The notes: generated by a model from the sequence alone, not told the origin. Counted from the stretch's first letter, positions 17,501-25,240 are shown. The stretch: DNA of 64,000 nucleotides from Streptomyces sp. Act143 (GCF_003143935.1 NZ_QFRX01000001.1:3739391-3803390), one strand, 5' to 3'. Numbers and translations: made by a program.

Positions 17501-17671
17501 CGGCGGTTCCTGGGCGGCCGGGGGGAGCGGCGGCCCGCCGGGGGCGGCGCGGGGCGAGCCCTGGTCCAGCCACCGGGCCAGCCACACCGCGTCCGCCACG
17601 TCCTCCGCGGAGAGGTCGAGGCCGGCGCGGCGCAGTCGGGCGATCAGTTCGTCCAGATGCCCCTCCTGCAT
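14504..17671 (-). CDS. SAV_2336-type protein: vWA-like domain plus TPR-like repeats
   Basis: 1055 aa. The N-terminal 40 residues are helical (HLDELIARLRRAGLDL), then a Pro/Gly linker to ~115. Residues ~170-290 look like a von Willebrand A domain: CDIQLLMDTGPAMSVWG holds a degenerate MIDAS (D178-x-G-x-A instead of DxSxS), and LVISDCVGPLW supplies the later Asp. A helical domain (~380-500) and long Ala-rich TPR-like repeats (~560-1040) follow. It starts 7 bases after the MoxR ATPase stop. A vWA protein beside a MoxR ATPase is the standard pairing of the vWA-MoxR-VMAP ternary systems. The weakened MIDAS suggests scaffolding more than metal-dependent binding. Confidence 0.75.
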   Translation of the reverse strand: MQEGHLDELIARLRRAGLDLSAEDVADAVWLARWLDQGSPRAAPGGPPLPPAAQEPPGPGTPVRPPVGPGAPDRPGTAPDARPGAVPLHAAHPGPRPRTGGGQPAFPVRAPAATALPGLLGLEKALRALGRYRVATTTAQDERIDEEATAEHAAAAGVLVPLLRADRRHRCDIQLLMDTGPAMSVWGQMVEELRQACQQSGAFASVQVHQLYDDGSGTPLVGTTAGPGRHTRLRGADELHDPTGRRLTLVISDCVGPLWQRGGAQRLLHRWPRTSPLAVVQPLPPRLWGRTALPAEPGVLRRPAELGGRLAFEPDEDPWDEPAGYARPVPVLQPTPAAFATWARLLSGTGPTSERAWAAWTTPDAVRPAAGPVPVRRTDDELLRAFRASASPGALRLAVYLAAAPLTLPVMQIVQRVMLPDTGPMELAEVLLGGLLRRLPGPDDQPCFAYPGRVQELLLGDLEQETAGLVLKHCSAYVERHFGKGTRNFAALAAAQLADHDPAPATPVLDDGGPPDARSSVAAELFASIPARVLRFYQPDLVTPEPLEEAARLLGQWRTLGDPAVLHRAREQAEAAVRTPAPAEEGVRAVRARLVLARVLRAEAGTVAGRVGERRAELLRDAVAALAAAHGAAPDDSAEQAESALELAASRHELWQLTGEPEQLSAALDVLAPGLPPWPAAARRAASPDEPVPASWPPTAHRSRLLRRGRLLLDLRRPGEAVPELRQACALLDREGAPAAVRSPALLDLVRALRAAGADDAETRDTLLRAERAAADDPGLLQPCYAARAAFLDATGAPGEADEVYEKAALLAPADGPRRVELLVAWGESLLRRASRDDGEGLVDRAENVLREALKALPARSAQRGRLQALVAGALAQRFRHLGFLPDLFESRHLLGQAVRVAADAGVRAEAWLQLGRVRLEGWYRAGAPVLVEALQAYENAEREARLAHGADPGSVTAARARYGCGAVLTLMGRSSAGRAACQAAREQWQRLVGALREVDWADVELARRRDEHPEEDLAPAARGRGMSETEWQAWAPPWWPWTEEWSNWAEHDRS

Positions 17672-17678
17672 CCGGTCA

Positions 17679-18707
17679 TCACCTCGAACGGTCGAGCGGC
17701 TGCATGAGCATGTCCGCGATCCGCTCCCGGGTGAGGCGTTCCGCGTGCGGGGTGTGCTGGGTGAGGAAGAGGGCGTTGAGGAGCTGGTCCGCGGCCACCA
17801 CCTCGCCCGGGTCGCGGGCGAGGAACCGGGCGATCAGGTCCCGGCCCGCGGCGGCGCCCTCGGCGCCGAGGTGCGCCTCGACCATGGCGGTGAGCTGCTC
17901 CTCGCCGGGCGGCTCCAGTTCCAGCTGGACGCACCTGCGCAACAGGGGCGCGGGGAAGTCGCGTTCGCCGTTGGAGGTCAGCACGATCACCGGGAAGGCG
18001 GCGCAGGCGATGCGTCCGCCGTGCACGGACACCCGCTCGCCGTCGTCGGTGAGGACGTCGACGACGGGTTCGCGGTCGGCGAGGCGCTCCAGCTCGGGAA
18101 TGCCGAACTCGCCTTCCTCCAGCGTGTTCAGGAGGTCGTTGGGCAGGTCGAGGTCGCTCTTGTCCAGCTCGTCGATGAGCAGGACGCGGGGCCGCTCGGC
18201 GGGCAGCAGCGCGGTGCCGAGCGGGCCGAGCCGGATGTACGACCCGATGCCGGAGGCGGCCGCCGCGGGGCTTCCGGCGTTCCGATCGCCCTGGGCGCGC
18301 TCCAGTTGGACGTCCTGGAGGCGGCCGATGGCGTCGTAGCGGTAGAGGCCGTCCTGGAGGGCGGTCCGGCTGACGATCGGCCAGCGCAGCACCCGGCCCA
18401 GGCCCAGTTCGTGGGCGATCGCGTAGGCGAGGGTGGACTTGCCGGTGCCGGGGTTGCCGGTGACGAGGAGCGGACGGCGCAGATAGAGGGCCGCGTTGAC
18501 GGCGTCGACCTCGGCGGCGCGGGGGGCGTAGTTCTCCACGAGCCGGCGTTGCACTCCGAGCCGGCGGGCGCTGCTGGGGTCTTCCGGGCCGGCCTCGGCG
18601 CCGTCGCGCGCCGCCGCGAAGTCCCGCCAGGGCGGGGGCGCGGGTAACTGCCGCAGTCCGTCGTGCGGTTGACCCGCACCGCGGTAGATCCGCCAGTCGT
18701 TCACCAT
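17679..18707 (-). CDS. MoxR-type AAA+ ATPase
   Basis: 342 aa, ATG after a GGGAGGAG ribosome site. Walker A GNPGTGKS (residues 84-91), Walker B VLLIDELDKSD (~175-185), sensor-1 SNGERDF and the arginine-finger region APLLRRC are intact. MoxR ATPases act as chaperones that remodel a partner, usually one with a vWA domain, which here is the next gene. A long insert (ERAQGDRNAGS) lies between the helix-2 region and Walker B. The gene begins the second transcription block of the cluster, after a 174-base gap. Confidence 0.88.
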   Translation of the reverse strand: MVNDWRIYRGAGQPHDGLRQLPAPPPWRDFAAARDGAEAGPEDPSSARRLGVQRRLVENYAPRAAEVDAVNAALYLRRPLLVTGNPGTGKSTLAYAIAHELGLGRVLRWPIVSRTALQDGLYRYDAIGRLQDVQLERAQGDRNAGSPAAAASGIGSYIRLGPLGTALLPAERPRVLLIDELDKSDLDLPNDLLNTLEEGEFGIPELERLADREPVVDVLTDDGERVSVHGGRIACAAFPVIVLTSNGERDFPAPLLRRCVQLELEPPGEEQLTAMVEAHLGAEGAAAGRDLIARFLARDPGEVVAADQLLNALFLTQHTPHAERLTRERIADMLMQPLDRSR

Positions 18708-18821
18708 GGGCTCCTCCCGGCTCTGGTGATCATGCAGCGGGCCCGGCCGTCCGCCGCCACGTTACCGCCCGGCGGCCGGGCCTGCCGAGGTTCCGGCGTG
18801 TCGAATAGCGCTGACGATGGA

Positions 18822-18850
18822 TCAACCCCCTTGTCCGAAAGGTGAGTTGA
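18822..18850. promoter_or_regulatory. Imperfect inverted repeat upstream of the MoxR-vWA block
   Basis: TCAACCCCCTT, a five-base centre, then AAAGGTGAGTTGA: arms agree at about 10 of 12 positions. It lies 115-143 bases upstream of the MoxR start in the 174-base gap. It could be an operator or the terminator of the protease gene; no T-run favours the first reading. Confidence 0.3.
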
Positions 18851-18881
18851 CGTGCGGATCGGCGGGTGGGCGGACACGGGC

Positions 18882-20972
18882 TCAGAGCTCGGGTCCGGCC
18901 AGGGCCGGGGGTTGCATCGGTTCCGTTCCATGGCGTGGTCGGTCGGGCGGGTCCAGGAGCAAGGCGATCCTGCCCTTGAGGCCTTGCGTCTCGGCGGTGT
19001 CGGGGTCGGACAGGCGGATGCGCAGTTCGCGTACCTGGCGGGCGAGGCGGTCCGCCCGGCCCGCCAGCTCCAGCAGCCGGGCGGCCTGCGCGTGGAACGC
19101 CGCGCACTCGTCGGGCCGGTGGGCGTCCCGGCGCCACACCGCGACGCTGTGCCCGGCGAGCAGCGCGCGTCCCATGGCCTCGTGGCCGTCGCCGCTGCCC
19201 ACGGGACCGCAGTGCACGGGCACGCACGCGTCGTCCGCTCCGCCGAGCCGGCCGTACACGGCCAGCGCGCCCTCCCGGCGCACACCGGGCGCATGCCCGT
19301 CCGCCGGCGCCTCGGCACGCAGCGGCACCGCGGTCAGCGGGCCGCGGGTCACGCCCTTCTGGCGGCGGCGCCATTCGGGGCTGGGCGGCCGGGTGTTGCG
19401 GTGCTGGGCGCGCAGGACGACGGTTCTGCGCAGGCCGATGGGCATGGCGTGCTCGTCGAGCGCGTCGGAGTCGTCGTCCCCCGTGCCGTGCGGGGTGAGC
19501 TGCCACTCGTCGACCGGCAGGTCGAACAGGCGGCGCGGCAGGAACACCTCGACGGCGGCGAGGTGTTCGTCGTGGTCGCCGAGGCTGAGCGCCTTCGCCA
19601 GGGGACCCCGTACGGACTCCTCCAGCTTCCCGAGCGGCACCCCGACGTCGTCGCCGTCCACGGGGGTGACGACCTGTCCGTCGTAGAGGAGCTGGACGCT
19701 CCACGGATAGCGGTCGCCGTACTGCACGTCGCCGATCCGCACGAGGACGTCGACGCGGGTCGACGGTGCCGCCGCGTCGGGGACGGCGGCGGTTCCGGCG
19801 AACGCGGGGGCCGTGCGGGAGGCCCCGCCGAGGTCCGCGAGGAGGGTGCGGATCGCCTCGCCGACCGGCCAGTAGGCGTGCCGCTCGGCCTGTTCGGTGA
19901 GCCACGCGGCGAACGCCCGCAGCAGCCGCGGGTCCTGTCCCGCGGCCCGCCGGGCCACGTGCGCCGCGTACAGCAGTACGGCGTCCAGTTCGACGTCGGC
20001 GTTGCCGCGGCTGCCGCTGCGGTCGCGCAGGCCGTGCAGCAGTCCGACGCCCTCCCGCCAGGTCCGCGGGTCGTGCACGAGCAGCGGCGGGGTGTCCTCG
20101 CCGGTCACCGCGGCCTTGACCTGAGCGACCAGGTCGACGACGGGGCCGGGGCCGGTGGGCGGGCGCAGTTCCGCGAAGTATCCGTAGAGGCGGACCCGCA
20201 GTTCGGGGTCGAGGCCCGGGGCCCCCGAGCGGTGCAGATCGGCCTGGGCCGTGGTCCAGGCGGTCGCCGGTGAGTCGGTGAAGTGCCGGAGGTGGTGCAG
20301 GTCGTGCTCGCGGATCACGGTGTGCAGGACGTCGCCGCCGTCGCTGTCGAACAGTTCGCGCAGGGCGGTGACCGGGACCGCGGCCCCCTCGTTCTCCCCG
20401 CGTCCCTTGTTCATGCCGATGACGGCACCGGACCGCCGGTCGAGCACCGGCCCGCCCGACAGGCCGCCCACCGGCAGGGCACCGCTGAGCAGCAGCGCCT
20501 TGCCGTCCACCCCGCTGATCCGGCCGGTGCCGTAGCGGACGCTGAGATCGCCGGTCTCCAGCGACCAGCCGTGCAGACTGACGCTCGCGTGCAGCGCCGG
20601 GGCCCGGTCGCTGAGCCACACGCACCGCGCGTCGTCGGCGTCCCGCACCCTGACCAGGGCGATGTCCGGGAACTTCCAGGAGCCACGGCCGCGGCCGAGC
20701 GCCTCATGACCGGGCTTGGCGAGGATGACCTGGCCGGTGGTGGTGCCGCCCTGCCAGCTGACACCGACCGGGCCGCCCGCTCGCATCACGGCCGCTCCCC
20801 CCTCCCCCACGACATGCGCACAGGTCAGCAGCCAACCTGGTGCGACGAAGAAACCACTGCCCCAGTAGTCGTCACCGTCAGGTGCATACCCGTCACCACC
20901 CGCCACGATTCGCGCGAGCGCGGGGCGCACCATCGCTTCGAGGGAGCTCAAGGGCTCCCCGAAGGAGGTCAT
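18882..20972 (-). CDS. Trypsin-like serine protease fused to VMAP-like C-terminal region
   Basis: 696 aa from ATG 20972, which overlaps the Trypco1 stop (ATGA). The first ~215 residues are a chymotrypsin-fold protease with an intact triad: His53 in LLTCAHVV, Asp103 in FPDIALVRV and Ser172 in GGLSGGPVLD. No signal peptide is seen, so it acts in the cytoplasm. The middle (~220-400) is helical. Residues ~430-690 resemble the VMAP C-terminal domain, with VQLLYDGQVV, EVFLPRRLFDLPVDEW and later VLRAQHRNTRPP. In ternary systems VMAP links a sensor to the vWA/MoxR pair and the protease is the effector; this role is inferred from architecture. Confidence 0.75.
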   Translation of the reverse strand: MTSFGEPLSSLEAMVRPALARIVAGGDGYAPDGDDYWGSGFFVAPGWLLTCAHVVGEGGAAVMRAGGPVGVSWQGGTTTGQVILAKPGHEALGRGRGSWKFPDIALVRVRDADDARCVWLSDRAPALHASVSLHGWSLETGDLSVRYGTGRISGVDGKALLLSGALPVGGLSGGPVLDRRSGAVIGMNKGRGENEGAAVPVTALRELFDSDGGDVLHTVIREHDLHHLRHFTDSPATAWTTAQADLHRSGAPGLDPELRVRLYGYFAELRPPTGPGPVVDLVAQVKAAVTGEDTPPLLVHDPRTWREGVGLLHGLRDRSGSRGNADVELDAVLLYAAHVARRAAGQDPRLLRAFAAWLTEQAERHAYWPVGEAIRTLLADLGGASRTAPAFAGTAAVPDAAAPSTRVDVLVRIGDVQYGDRYPWSVQLLYDGQVVTPVDGDDVGVPLGKLEESVRGPLAKALSLGDHDEHLAAVEVFLPRRLFDLPVDEWQLTPHGTGDDDSDALDEHAMPIGLRRTVVLRAQHRNTRPPSPEWRRRQKGVTRGPLTAVPLRAEAPADGHAPGVRREGALAVYGRLGGADDACVPVHCGPVGSGDGHEAMGRALLAGHSVAVWRRDAHRPDECAAFHAQAARLLELAGRADRLARQVRELRIRLSDPDTAETQGLKGRIALLLDPPDRPRHGTEPMQPPALAGPEL

Positions 20973-21427
20973 TCGCCGGGGAGGGGCGAGGGTCCGGGGG
21001 TGCCGCCGCCCCCTTGCCCCGGGTCCTGCCCGGTGCCGTCGCGGGCGGGTTCCGTCCAGGTCAGCTGCACCGTCAGCGAGGTCTGTCCGCCCGCTCCCGC
21101 GATGGCGCTCACGACCCGGCCGGCCTGCGCCGACAGTTCGATGCCGAAGCTGACGGACACCTCCACGGGTGCGGTGGTCTCCAGCCCGGCGCGCAGGGAG
21201 CGCACGACGCCGCCGACCGTGCCGGCGAGGCCGCCCGCGAGCGAGGAGATCCGCTCTCCCGCGCCGGTGTCCCGGTAACCGCCCCCGTGCGACGCGGCAC
21301 CGTCCGCCGCGCCGATCCTGGCCCATACGACGGTTCCGTCGTCGAGCCTTATCCGTTCGATCCCTCCGCCCACGACTCCCCCGTCCGTTGACTTCCGGCT
21401 CCCCCGCATCGAGGGAAGCATCCCCAC
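20969..21427 (-). CDS. Trypsin-co-occurring domain 1 (Trypco1 / CU044_2847 family) protein
   Basis: Up to 152 aa. The recognisable parts are IERIRLDDGTVVWARI at the start and the C-terminal strand set VEVSVSFGIELSAQAG ... GGQTSLTVQLTW, which is the pattern of the small proteins named for sitting next to trypsin-like effectors. The start is uncertain: GTG 21427 opens the frame, while a GTG about 18 codons later has GGGGGA three bases upstream. The stop overlaps the protease start by four bases, so protease and partner are made together. A role as inhibitor, adaptor or trigger is plausible but unproven. Confidence 0.72.
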   Translation of the reverse strand: MGMLPSMRGSRKSTDGGVVGGGIERIRLDDGTVVWARIGAADGAASHGGGYRDTGAGERISSLAGGLAGTVGGVVRSLRAGLETTAPVEVSVSFGIELSAQAGRVVSAIAGAGGQTSLTVQLTWTEPARDGTGQDPGQGGGGTPGPSPLPGE

Positions 21428-21513
21428 CGCGATGGGAGGAGAAGGCTAACTCCCTGTGAAGTGGAGTGCGAGAGGGCCCAGTTGGGCGATTTCCGCCGGT
21501 GGCCGGGGGGCTC

Positions 21514-21693
21514 CTACTCGTCGTCCTCGTCGTCCAGCCGCGCCAGCCAGGTGGCGAGCCGCTCGACCGGCACCTCGAAGTCCGGGTTGAGGTCCACGAA
21601 CGTCCGCAGCTGCTCGGCGAGCCACTCGAAGGTGACTTCTTCCTCGCCGCGCCGCTTCTCCAGTTCCTCGATGCCGCGGTCGGTGAAGTACAT
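21514..21693 (-). CDS. Conserved 59-aa acidic Streptomyces protein (DUF6104-like)
   Basis: 59 aa, ATG at 21693. Begins MYFTDRGIEELEKR and ends in the acidic tail ARLDDEDDE. The sequence is highly charged and almost certainly helical; I recognise it as a very conserved short Streptomyces family of unknown function. It lies 86 bases upstream of the Trypco1 gene on the same strand, so it may be the first gene of that transcript or an independent housekeeping gene. Confidence 0.8.
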   Translation of the reverse strand: MYFTDRGIEELEKRRGEEEVTFEWLAEQLRTFVDLNPDFEVPVERLATWLARLDDEDDE

Positions 21694-22055
21694 GGGGTTC
21701 TCCTGCGTACGTCCGTGTTCTGAGTGTCGTGTGGGTGCCGGTTCCGGAGTTCCGGGGCCGGGCTCCCGGGCTCCGGGCTCCGGGCTCCGGGCTCCGGGCT
21801 CCGGGCTCCGGGCTCCGGGTACCGGGTACCGGGTTCCCGGTCCTGCGTCTCGGTCTCGGGTTCCGTTTCTCGAGCTCGGGTCCGTTTCCCGGTCTCCGGT
21901 TCCGTGGACAGCCTATGCAAGCCGCGGGGGCGGGGGCGGCTGGCCCGCGCCCTGCCCGCGCGCGGGCGCCGGTATGTCGCGTCGGTCGTGTGTGCGCGGG
22001 TCGTGTGCGTGCGGGCGCGCGGGCGCGTACGCCGACCGCGCGGGCGGTTCGGCTG
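21694..22055. other. Intergenic region with tandem repeats upstream of the 59-aa gene
   Basis: 362 bases between the start of the 59-aa gene and the end of the next minus-strand gene. It holds the heptamer array and a C/T-rich stretch; beyond that I see no gene or clear promoter. Confidence 0.5.
21757..21840. repeat. 7-bp tandem repeat array (CCGGGCT units)
   Basis: About eight head-to-tail copies of a GGGCTCC/CCGGGCT heptamer, followed by two CGGGTAC units. It sits 65-150 bases upstream of the 59-aa gene. Each unit can pair with neighbours, so it may slip during replication or fold in RNA. Confidence 0.85.
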
Positions 22056-22895
22056 TCAGTCGCGGGGGTGGCTCAGGTCGTACGCCAGCCCCAGCGCCCC
22101 GTGTGCCAGCAGCAGGGCCCCCGCCGTGATCCAGCCGCCGCTGCGGCGTCGTAGGCCGAAGGCGGTGAGCGGGAGGCCGGCGGCCACCTGGGCGAGGGCC
22201 AGGGCGCGGGCCCTCGGGTCGCCGGACCAGGGGAGCCAGCGGGCCAGGTCGCGGCCCGCGACGACTTCGAGCTCGCCGCGGACCGTCTCGCGCCAGCCCT
22301 CCCACTCGACGGCGCGGGCGTCCGGCTGGACGCGGGCGACCTCGCGGAGGCGGTCGGCGGGTTCGCCGGGGGCGAGGCCGGTGGGCAGGGTGAGGCCCGC
22401 GCGTGTGAGGACCGCGAGCAGGCCGGTCAGGCGGGCACGCGCGTCGGCGACGGAGTCCGGTTTCGTCAGCTCGTCCAGGGACTGCACGTCCAGGACCGGG
22501 TCGAGGCCGAGCCGGGCGGCGAAGGTGCGCATCGCCTCGTCCTCGCCGGCCGGGGTGCCGTTGGCGAGCCAGACGTAGCCGACGGGGCGGCGGAAGCCGG
22601 ACGCGAGGGTGTAGCCGCTGCGCTCGGTGTCCCACCACAGGGCGAGGACCGGCCAGGGGGCGCCGACGGCGAGGGCGGTGGCCCAGCCGGTGAGGACGCG
22701 GTCGACCGGTTCGCCGCCGTCGCGCCAGGGCTTGCCCTCGGGGACGAGGAGGCTCCAGTCCCGGCCCGCGCTCGTGAGCAGCATGCGCTCGCGCAGCAGC
22801 CGGGCGGCGGGGGCGACGGCCTCGGGCTCCGCGCGGCAGAGGAGCAGGGCGCCGGGCGCGGTGGCGGGAGCAGCGGGTTCCGTCGGCATGGTCAC
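22056..22895 (-). CDS. Hypothetical membrane-anchored protein
   Basis: 279 aa (GTG 22895; ATG at 22889 also possible). An Ala/Pro N-terminus leads into a soluble alpha/beta region (GALLLCRAEPEAVAP, LALWWDTERSGYTLASG) and ends with two hydrophobic segments (ALALAQVAAGLPLTAFGL and WITAGALLLAHGALGLAY), so it is probably a cytoplasmic domain anchored by a C-terminal hairpin. I do not recognise the family. It is divergent from the DUF4097 gene, sharing a ~160-base promoter region. Confidence 0.6.
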   Translation of the reverse strand: MTMPTEPAAPATAPGALLLCRAEPEAVAPAARLLRERMLLTSAGRDWSLLVPEGKPWRDGGEPVDRVLTGWATALAVGAPWPVLALWWDTERSGYTLASGFRRPVGYVWLANGTPAGEDEAMRTFAARLGLDPVLDVQSLDELTKPDSVADARARLTGLLAVLTRAGLTLPTGLAPGEPADRLREVARVQPDARAVEWEGWRETVRGELEVVAGRDLARWLPWSGDPRARALALAQVAAGLPLTAFGLRRRSGGWITAGALLLAHGALGLAYDLSHPRD

Positions 22896-22959
22896 ACGCT
22901 AGGCGGATTCATACGTTTTAGGCACTTTTGCAGGGCTGGACGTCCCCAGAACGGGTGTC

Positions 22960-23000
22960 TTGACTTTCGGCATCCGCGATATATCGTGAATAGCGGAATA
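22960..23000 (+). promoter_or_regulatory. Promoter and operator-like repeats of the DUF4097-padR pair
   Basis: A TTGACT (22960-22965) and TATCGT (22982-22987) pair with 16-base spacing is a fair vegetative promoter. It overlaps the perfect palindrome CGATATATCG (22977-22986); the octamer CGCGATAT at 22975 recurs at 23101 minus 126 (22975 and 23001), 26 bases apart. PadR proteins bind AT-rich palindromes in their own promoters, so autoregulation by the second gene is likely. Confidence 0.5.
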
Positions 23001-23058
23001 CGCGATATGGCGCGTGTGGTGCGGTGTTGCGTGTCGTCGTCACGGGGAGGTCTGTGCC

Positions 23059-24174
23059 ATGTCCGAGTGGTCCGTCGCAGAGCCGAGGAAGCTCGCGTTC
23101 GACGAGCCGGTGCGCGAGCTCCATGTGCGCATCGTCAACGGAACGGTGAACGTCGTGGGGACGGACGAAGGTTCCGCCCGCCTGGAGGTCTCCGAGCTGG
23201 AGGGCCCGCCCCTGGTCGTGCACCAGGAGGGCGGCACCCTGACGGTCGCCTACGACGACCTGCCCTGGAAGGGCTTCCTCAAGTGGCTCGACCGCAAGGG
23301 CTGGCGGCGCAGCGCCGTCGTCTCCCTGGCCGTGCCGGCCGACACCCGCGTCGAGGTCGGGGTGGTGGGCGCCGGGGCCGTCGTCTCGGGCATCCGAGGA
23401 CCGTCGTCGGTGAAGGGGGTCACGGGCGACGCGACCCTGGTCGGCCTCTCCGGCCCGGTCCGTGCCGACACCGTCTCCGGGAATCTGGAGGCCCAGGCCG
23501 TCACCGGCGACCTCCGCTTCAACTCCGTCTCCGGCGACCTCACGGTCGTCGAGGGGTCGGGCTCCTCCGTGAAGGCCGACTCGGTCAGCGGCTCCATGAT
23601 CGTGGACCTCGATCCGAACGGCCCCACCGACGTCCGGCTGACCAGCGTCTCGGGCGAGATCGCCATCAGGCTGCCGCAGCCCGCCGACGCCGAGGTGGAG
23701 GCCAACACCGCCAGCGGCACCATCTCCAACGCCTTCGACGGCCTCAGGGTCCACGGCCAGTGGGGCGCCCACAAGGTCACCGGCCGCCTCGGCGCCGGCA
23801 CCGGCAAGCTCCGCGCGACCACGGTCTCCGGCTCGATCGCCCTCCTGCACCGGCCACCCCGCGAGGACGAGGACGCAGACGGCGGCTGGGAGGAGGACGG
23901 CGGCTTCGACGGCCCCGCGGAACATCGCGTGGAGCGGGTGACGGAGGACGGCGCCGGGGGCCACACGGATCACCGCGTCGAGCATGTCGTGGTGGACGCC
24001 GAGCCGGAGGCCGGTGAACCGGGACCCTCCGTCGCCGACCCGATGGACGGCCCGAAGAGCGACTCGGGGGACAATTCCGTCTCCGGCCCGGGTGGCGCCC
24101 CGCAGGACCCGGACGCCACCGACGTCACCGACACCACCCCGGCCGACGGCACGACCGACAAGAAGGTGCTCTGA
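23059..24174 (+). CDS. DUF4097-family beta-helix (bactofilin/adhesin-like) protein
   Basis: 371 aa, ATG after GGGGAGG. Residues ~60-260 show the short repeating strands of the DUF4097 family (VTGDATLVGLSGPVRADTVS, NSVSGDLTVVEGSG), which fold as a right-handed beta-helix. The last ~100 residues are acidic and disordered. No signal peptide or membrane helix is present. The stop is one base from the padR start, so the two form an operon; in Actinobacteria this pair is common and DUF4097 may be the regulated output or a ligand partner of PadR. Confidence 0.8.
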   Translation: MSEWSVAEPRKLAFDEPVRELHVRIVNGTVNVVGTDEGSARLEVSELEGPPLVVHQEGGTLTVAYDDLPWKGFLKWLDRKGWRRSAVVSLAVPADTRVEVGVVGAGAVVSGIRGPSSVKGVTGDATLVGLSGPVRADTVSGNLEAQAVTGDLRFNSVSGDLTVVEGSGSSVKADSVSGSMIVDLDPNGPTDVRLTSVSGEIAIRLPQPADAEVEANTASGTISNAFDGLRVHGQWGAHKVTGRLGAGTGKLRATTVSGSIALLHRPPREDEDADGGWEEDGGFDGPAEHRVERVTEDGAGGHTDHRVEHVVVDAEPEAGEPGPSVADPMDGPKSDSGDNSVSGPGGAPQDPDATDVTDTTPADGTTDKKVL

Positions 24175-24175
24175 C

Positions 24176-25240
24176 ATGCCCCCCGTCTTCGCCCACGGCC
24201 GCCTCCGCCTCTACCTCCTGAAGCTGCTCGACGAGGCCCCGCGACACGGCTACGAGGTGATACGGCTGCTGGAGGAGCGCTTCCAGGGGCTGTACGCGCC
24301 CTCGGCCGGCACCGTCTACCCGCGGCTGGCCAAGCTGGAGGCCGAGGGCCTGGTCACGCACACCACCGAGGGCGGCCGCAAGGTGTACGCCATCACGGAC
24401 GCGGGCCGCGCCGAACTGGCCGACCGCAGCGGGGAACTGGCCGACCTGGAGCTGGAGATCAGGGAGTCGGTGGCGGAGCTCGCCGCCGAGATCCGGGCCG
24501 ATGTGCGGGGCGCTGCGGGTGATCTGCGGCGCGAGATGCGGGCCGCCGCCTCCGAGGCCCGCCGCGGCGGTGGTACCGGCCGCGGACAGGACGGCCCCCT
24601 CGGGGACTTCGCGGAGTACGCGGACCACGAGTCGTGGCGCGCGGCCAAGGAGGAGATGCGCCGCGTCAAGCAGGAGTGGAAGGAGCAGGCCCGGCGCGCC
24701 AAGGACGAGAGCAGGCGGGCCCGCGAGGAGGCCCAGCGGGCCCGGCGACAGGCCAAGGAGGCCCAGGAGCGGGCCCGGGAGCAGGCGCAGGAGGAGGTGC
24801 AGCGGATCGCCCGGCGGGTCCAGGAGCAGGTGCAGGACCACTTCGCGCGGGGCGACTGGCCCACGGGCGTGCGCGAGGGCCTGACCGAACTGGCCAAGGA
24901 GTTCGGCGAGTTCGGGAAGGACTTCGGCAAGGAGTTCGGGAAGGACTTCGGGTTCGGGCGGGGCAACGCCCACAAGTCGGCGCCGGCGCCCGAGCACTCC
25001 CCCGAGTACTCCCGGACACCGGAGGACTTTCCCGCCGACTACGAGCCGTCCTGGGCCCACGAGTCCGGCACCGGCGACCCGGCCCGCGACCTGGACCGTC
25101 TCCTGGACCGCTTCCGCGACGACATCCGCGACGCGGCCCGCGACCATGGCGTCACCGCGGACCAACTCCGCGACGCCCGCCGCCATCTGTCCACGGCGGC
25201 GGCCCACATCGGGGCGCTGCTGAGGACACCGAAAAGCTGA
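24176..25240 (+). CDS. PadR-family transcriptional regulator with long coiled-coil tail
   Basis: 354 aa. The N-terminal ~90 residues are the PadR winged helix (LYLLKLLDEAPRHGYEVIRLL, SAGTVYPRLAKLEAEGLV). The tail is unusually long for PadR (usual length 110-190): a charged Glu/Arg/Ala coiled coil (~90-235, rich in REEAQRAR-type repeats), then KEFGEFGKDFGKEFGKDFG repeats and a C-terminal helical pair. The tail probably multimerises the regulator. The gene follows the DUF4097 gene by one base. Confidence 0.88.
   Translation: MPPVFAHGRLRLYLLKLLDEAPRHGYEVIRLLEERFQGLYAPSAGTVYPRLAKLEAEGLVTHTTEGGRKVYAITDAGRAELADRSGELADLELEIRESVAELAAEIRADVRGAAGDLRREMRAAASEARRGGGTGRGQDGPLGDFAEYADHESWRAAKEEMRRVKQEWKEQARRAKDESRRAREEAQRARRQAKEAQERAREQAQEEVQRIARRVQEQVQDHFARGDWPTGVREGLTELAKEFGEFGKDFGKEFGKDFGFGRGNAHKSAPAPEHSPEYSRTPEDFPADYEPSWAHESGTGDPARDLDRLLDRFRDDIRDAARDHGVTADQLRDARRHLSTAAAHIGALLRTPKS

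Noticed and set aside
18882..21920. Full-length 1012-codon reading of the protease frame starting at 21920
   Set aside because: The first 316 codons are shadows of the Trypco1 and 59-aa genes; ATG 20972 overlaps the Trypco1 stop and starts the protease domain directly.
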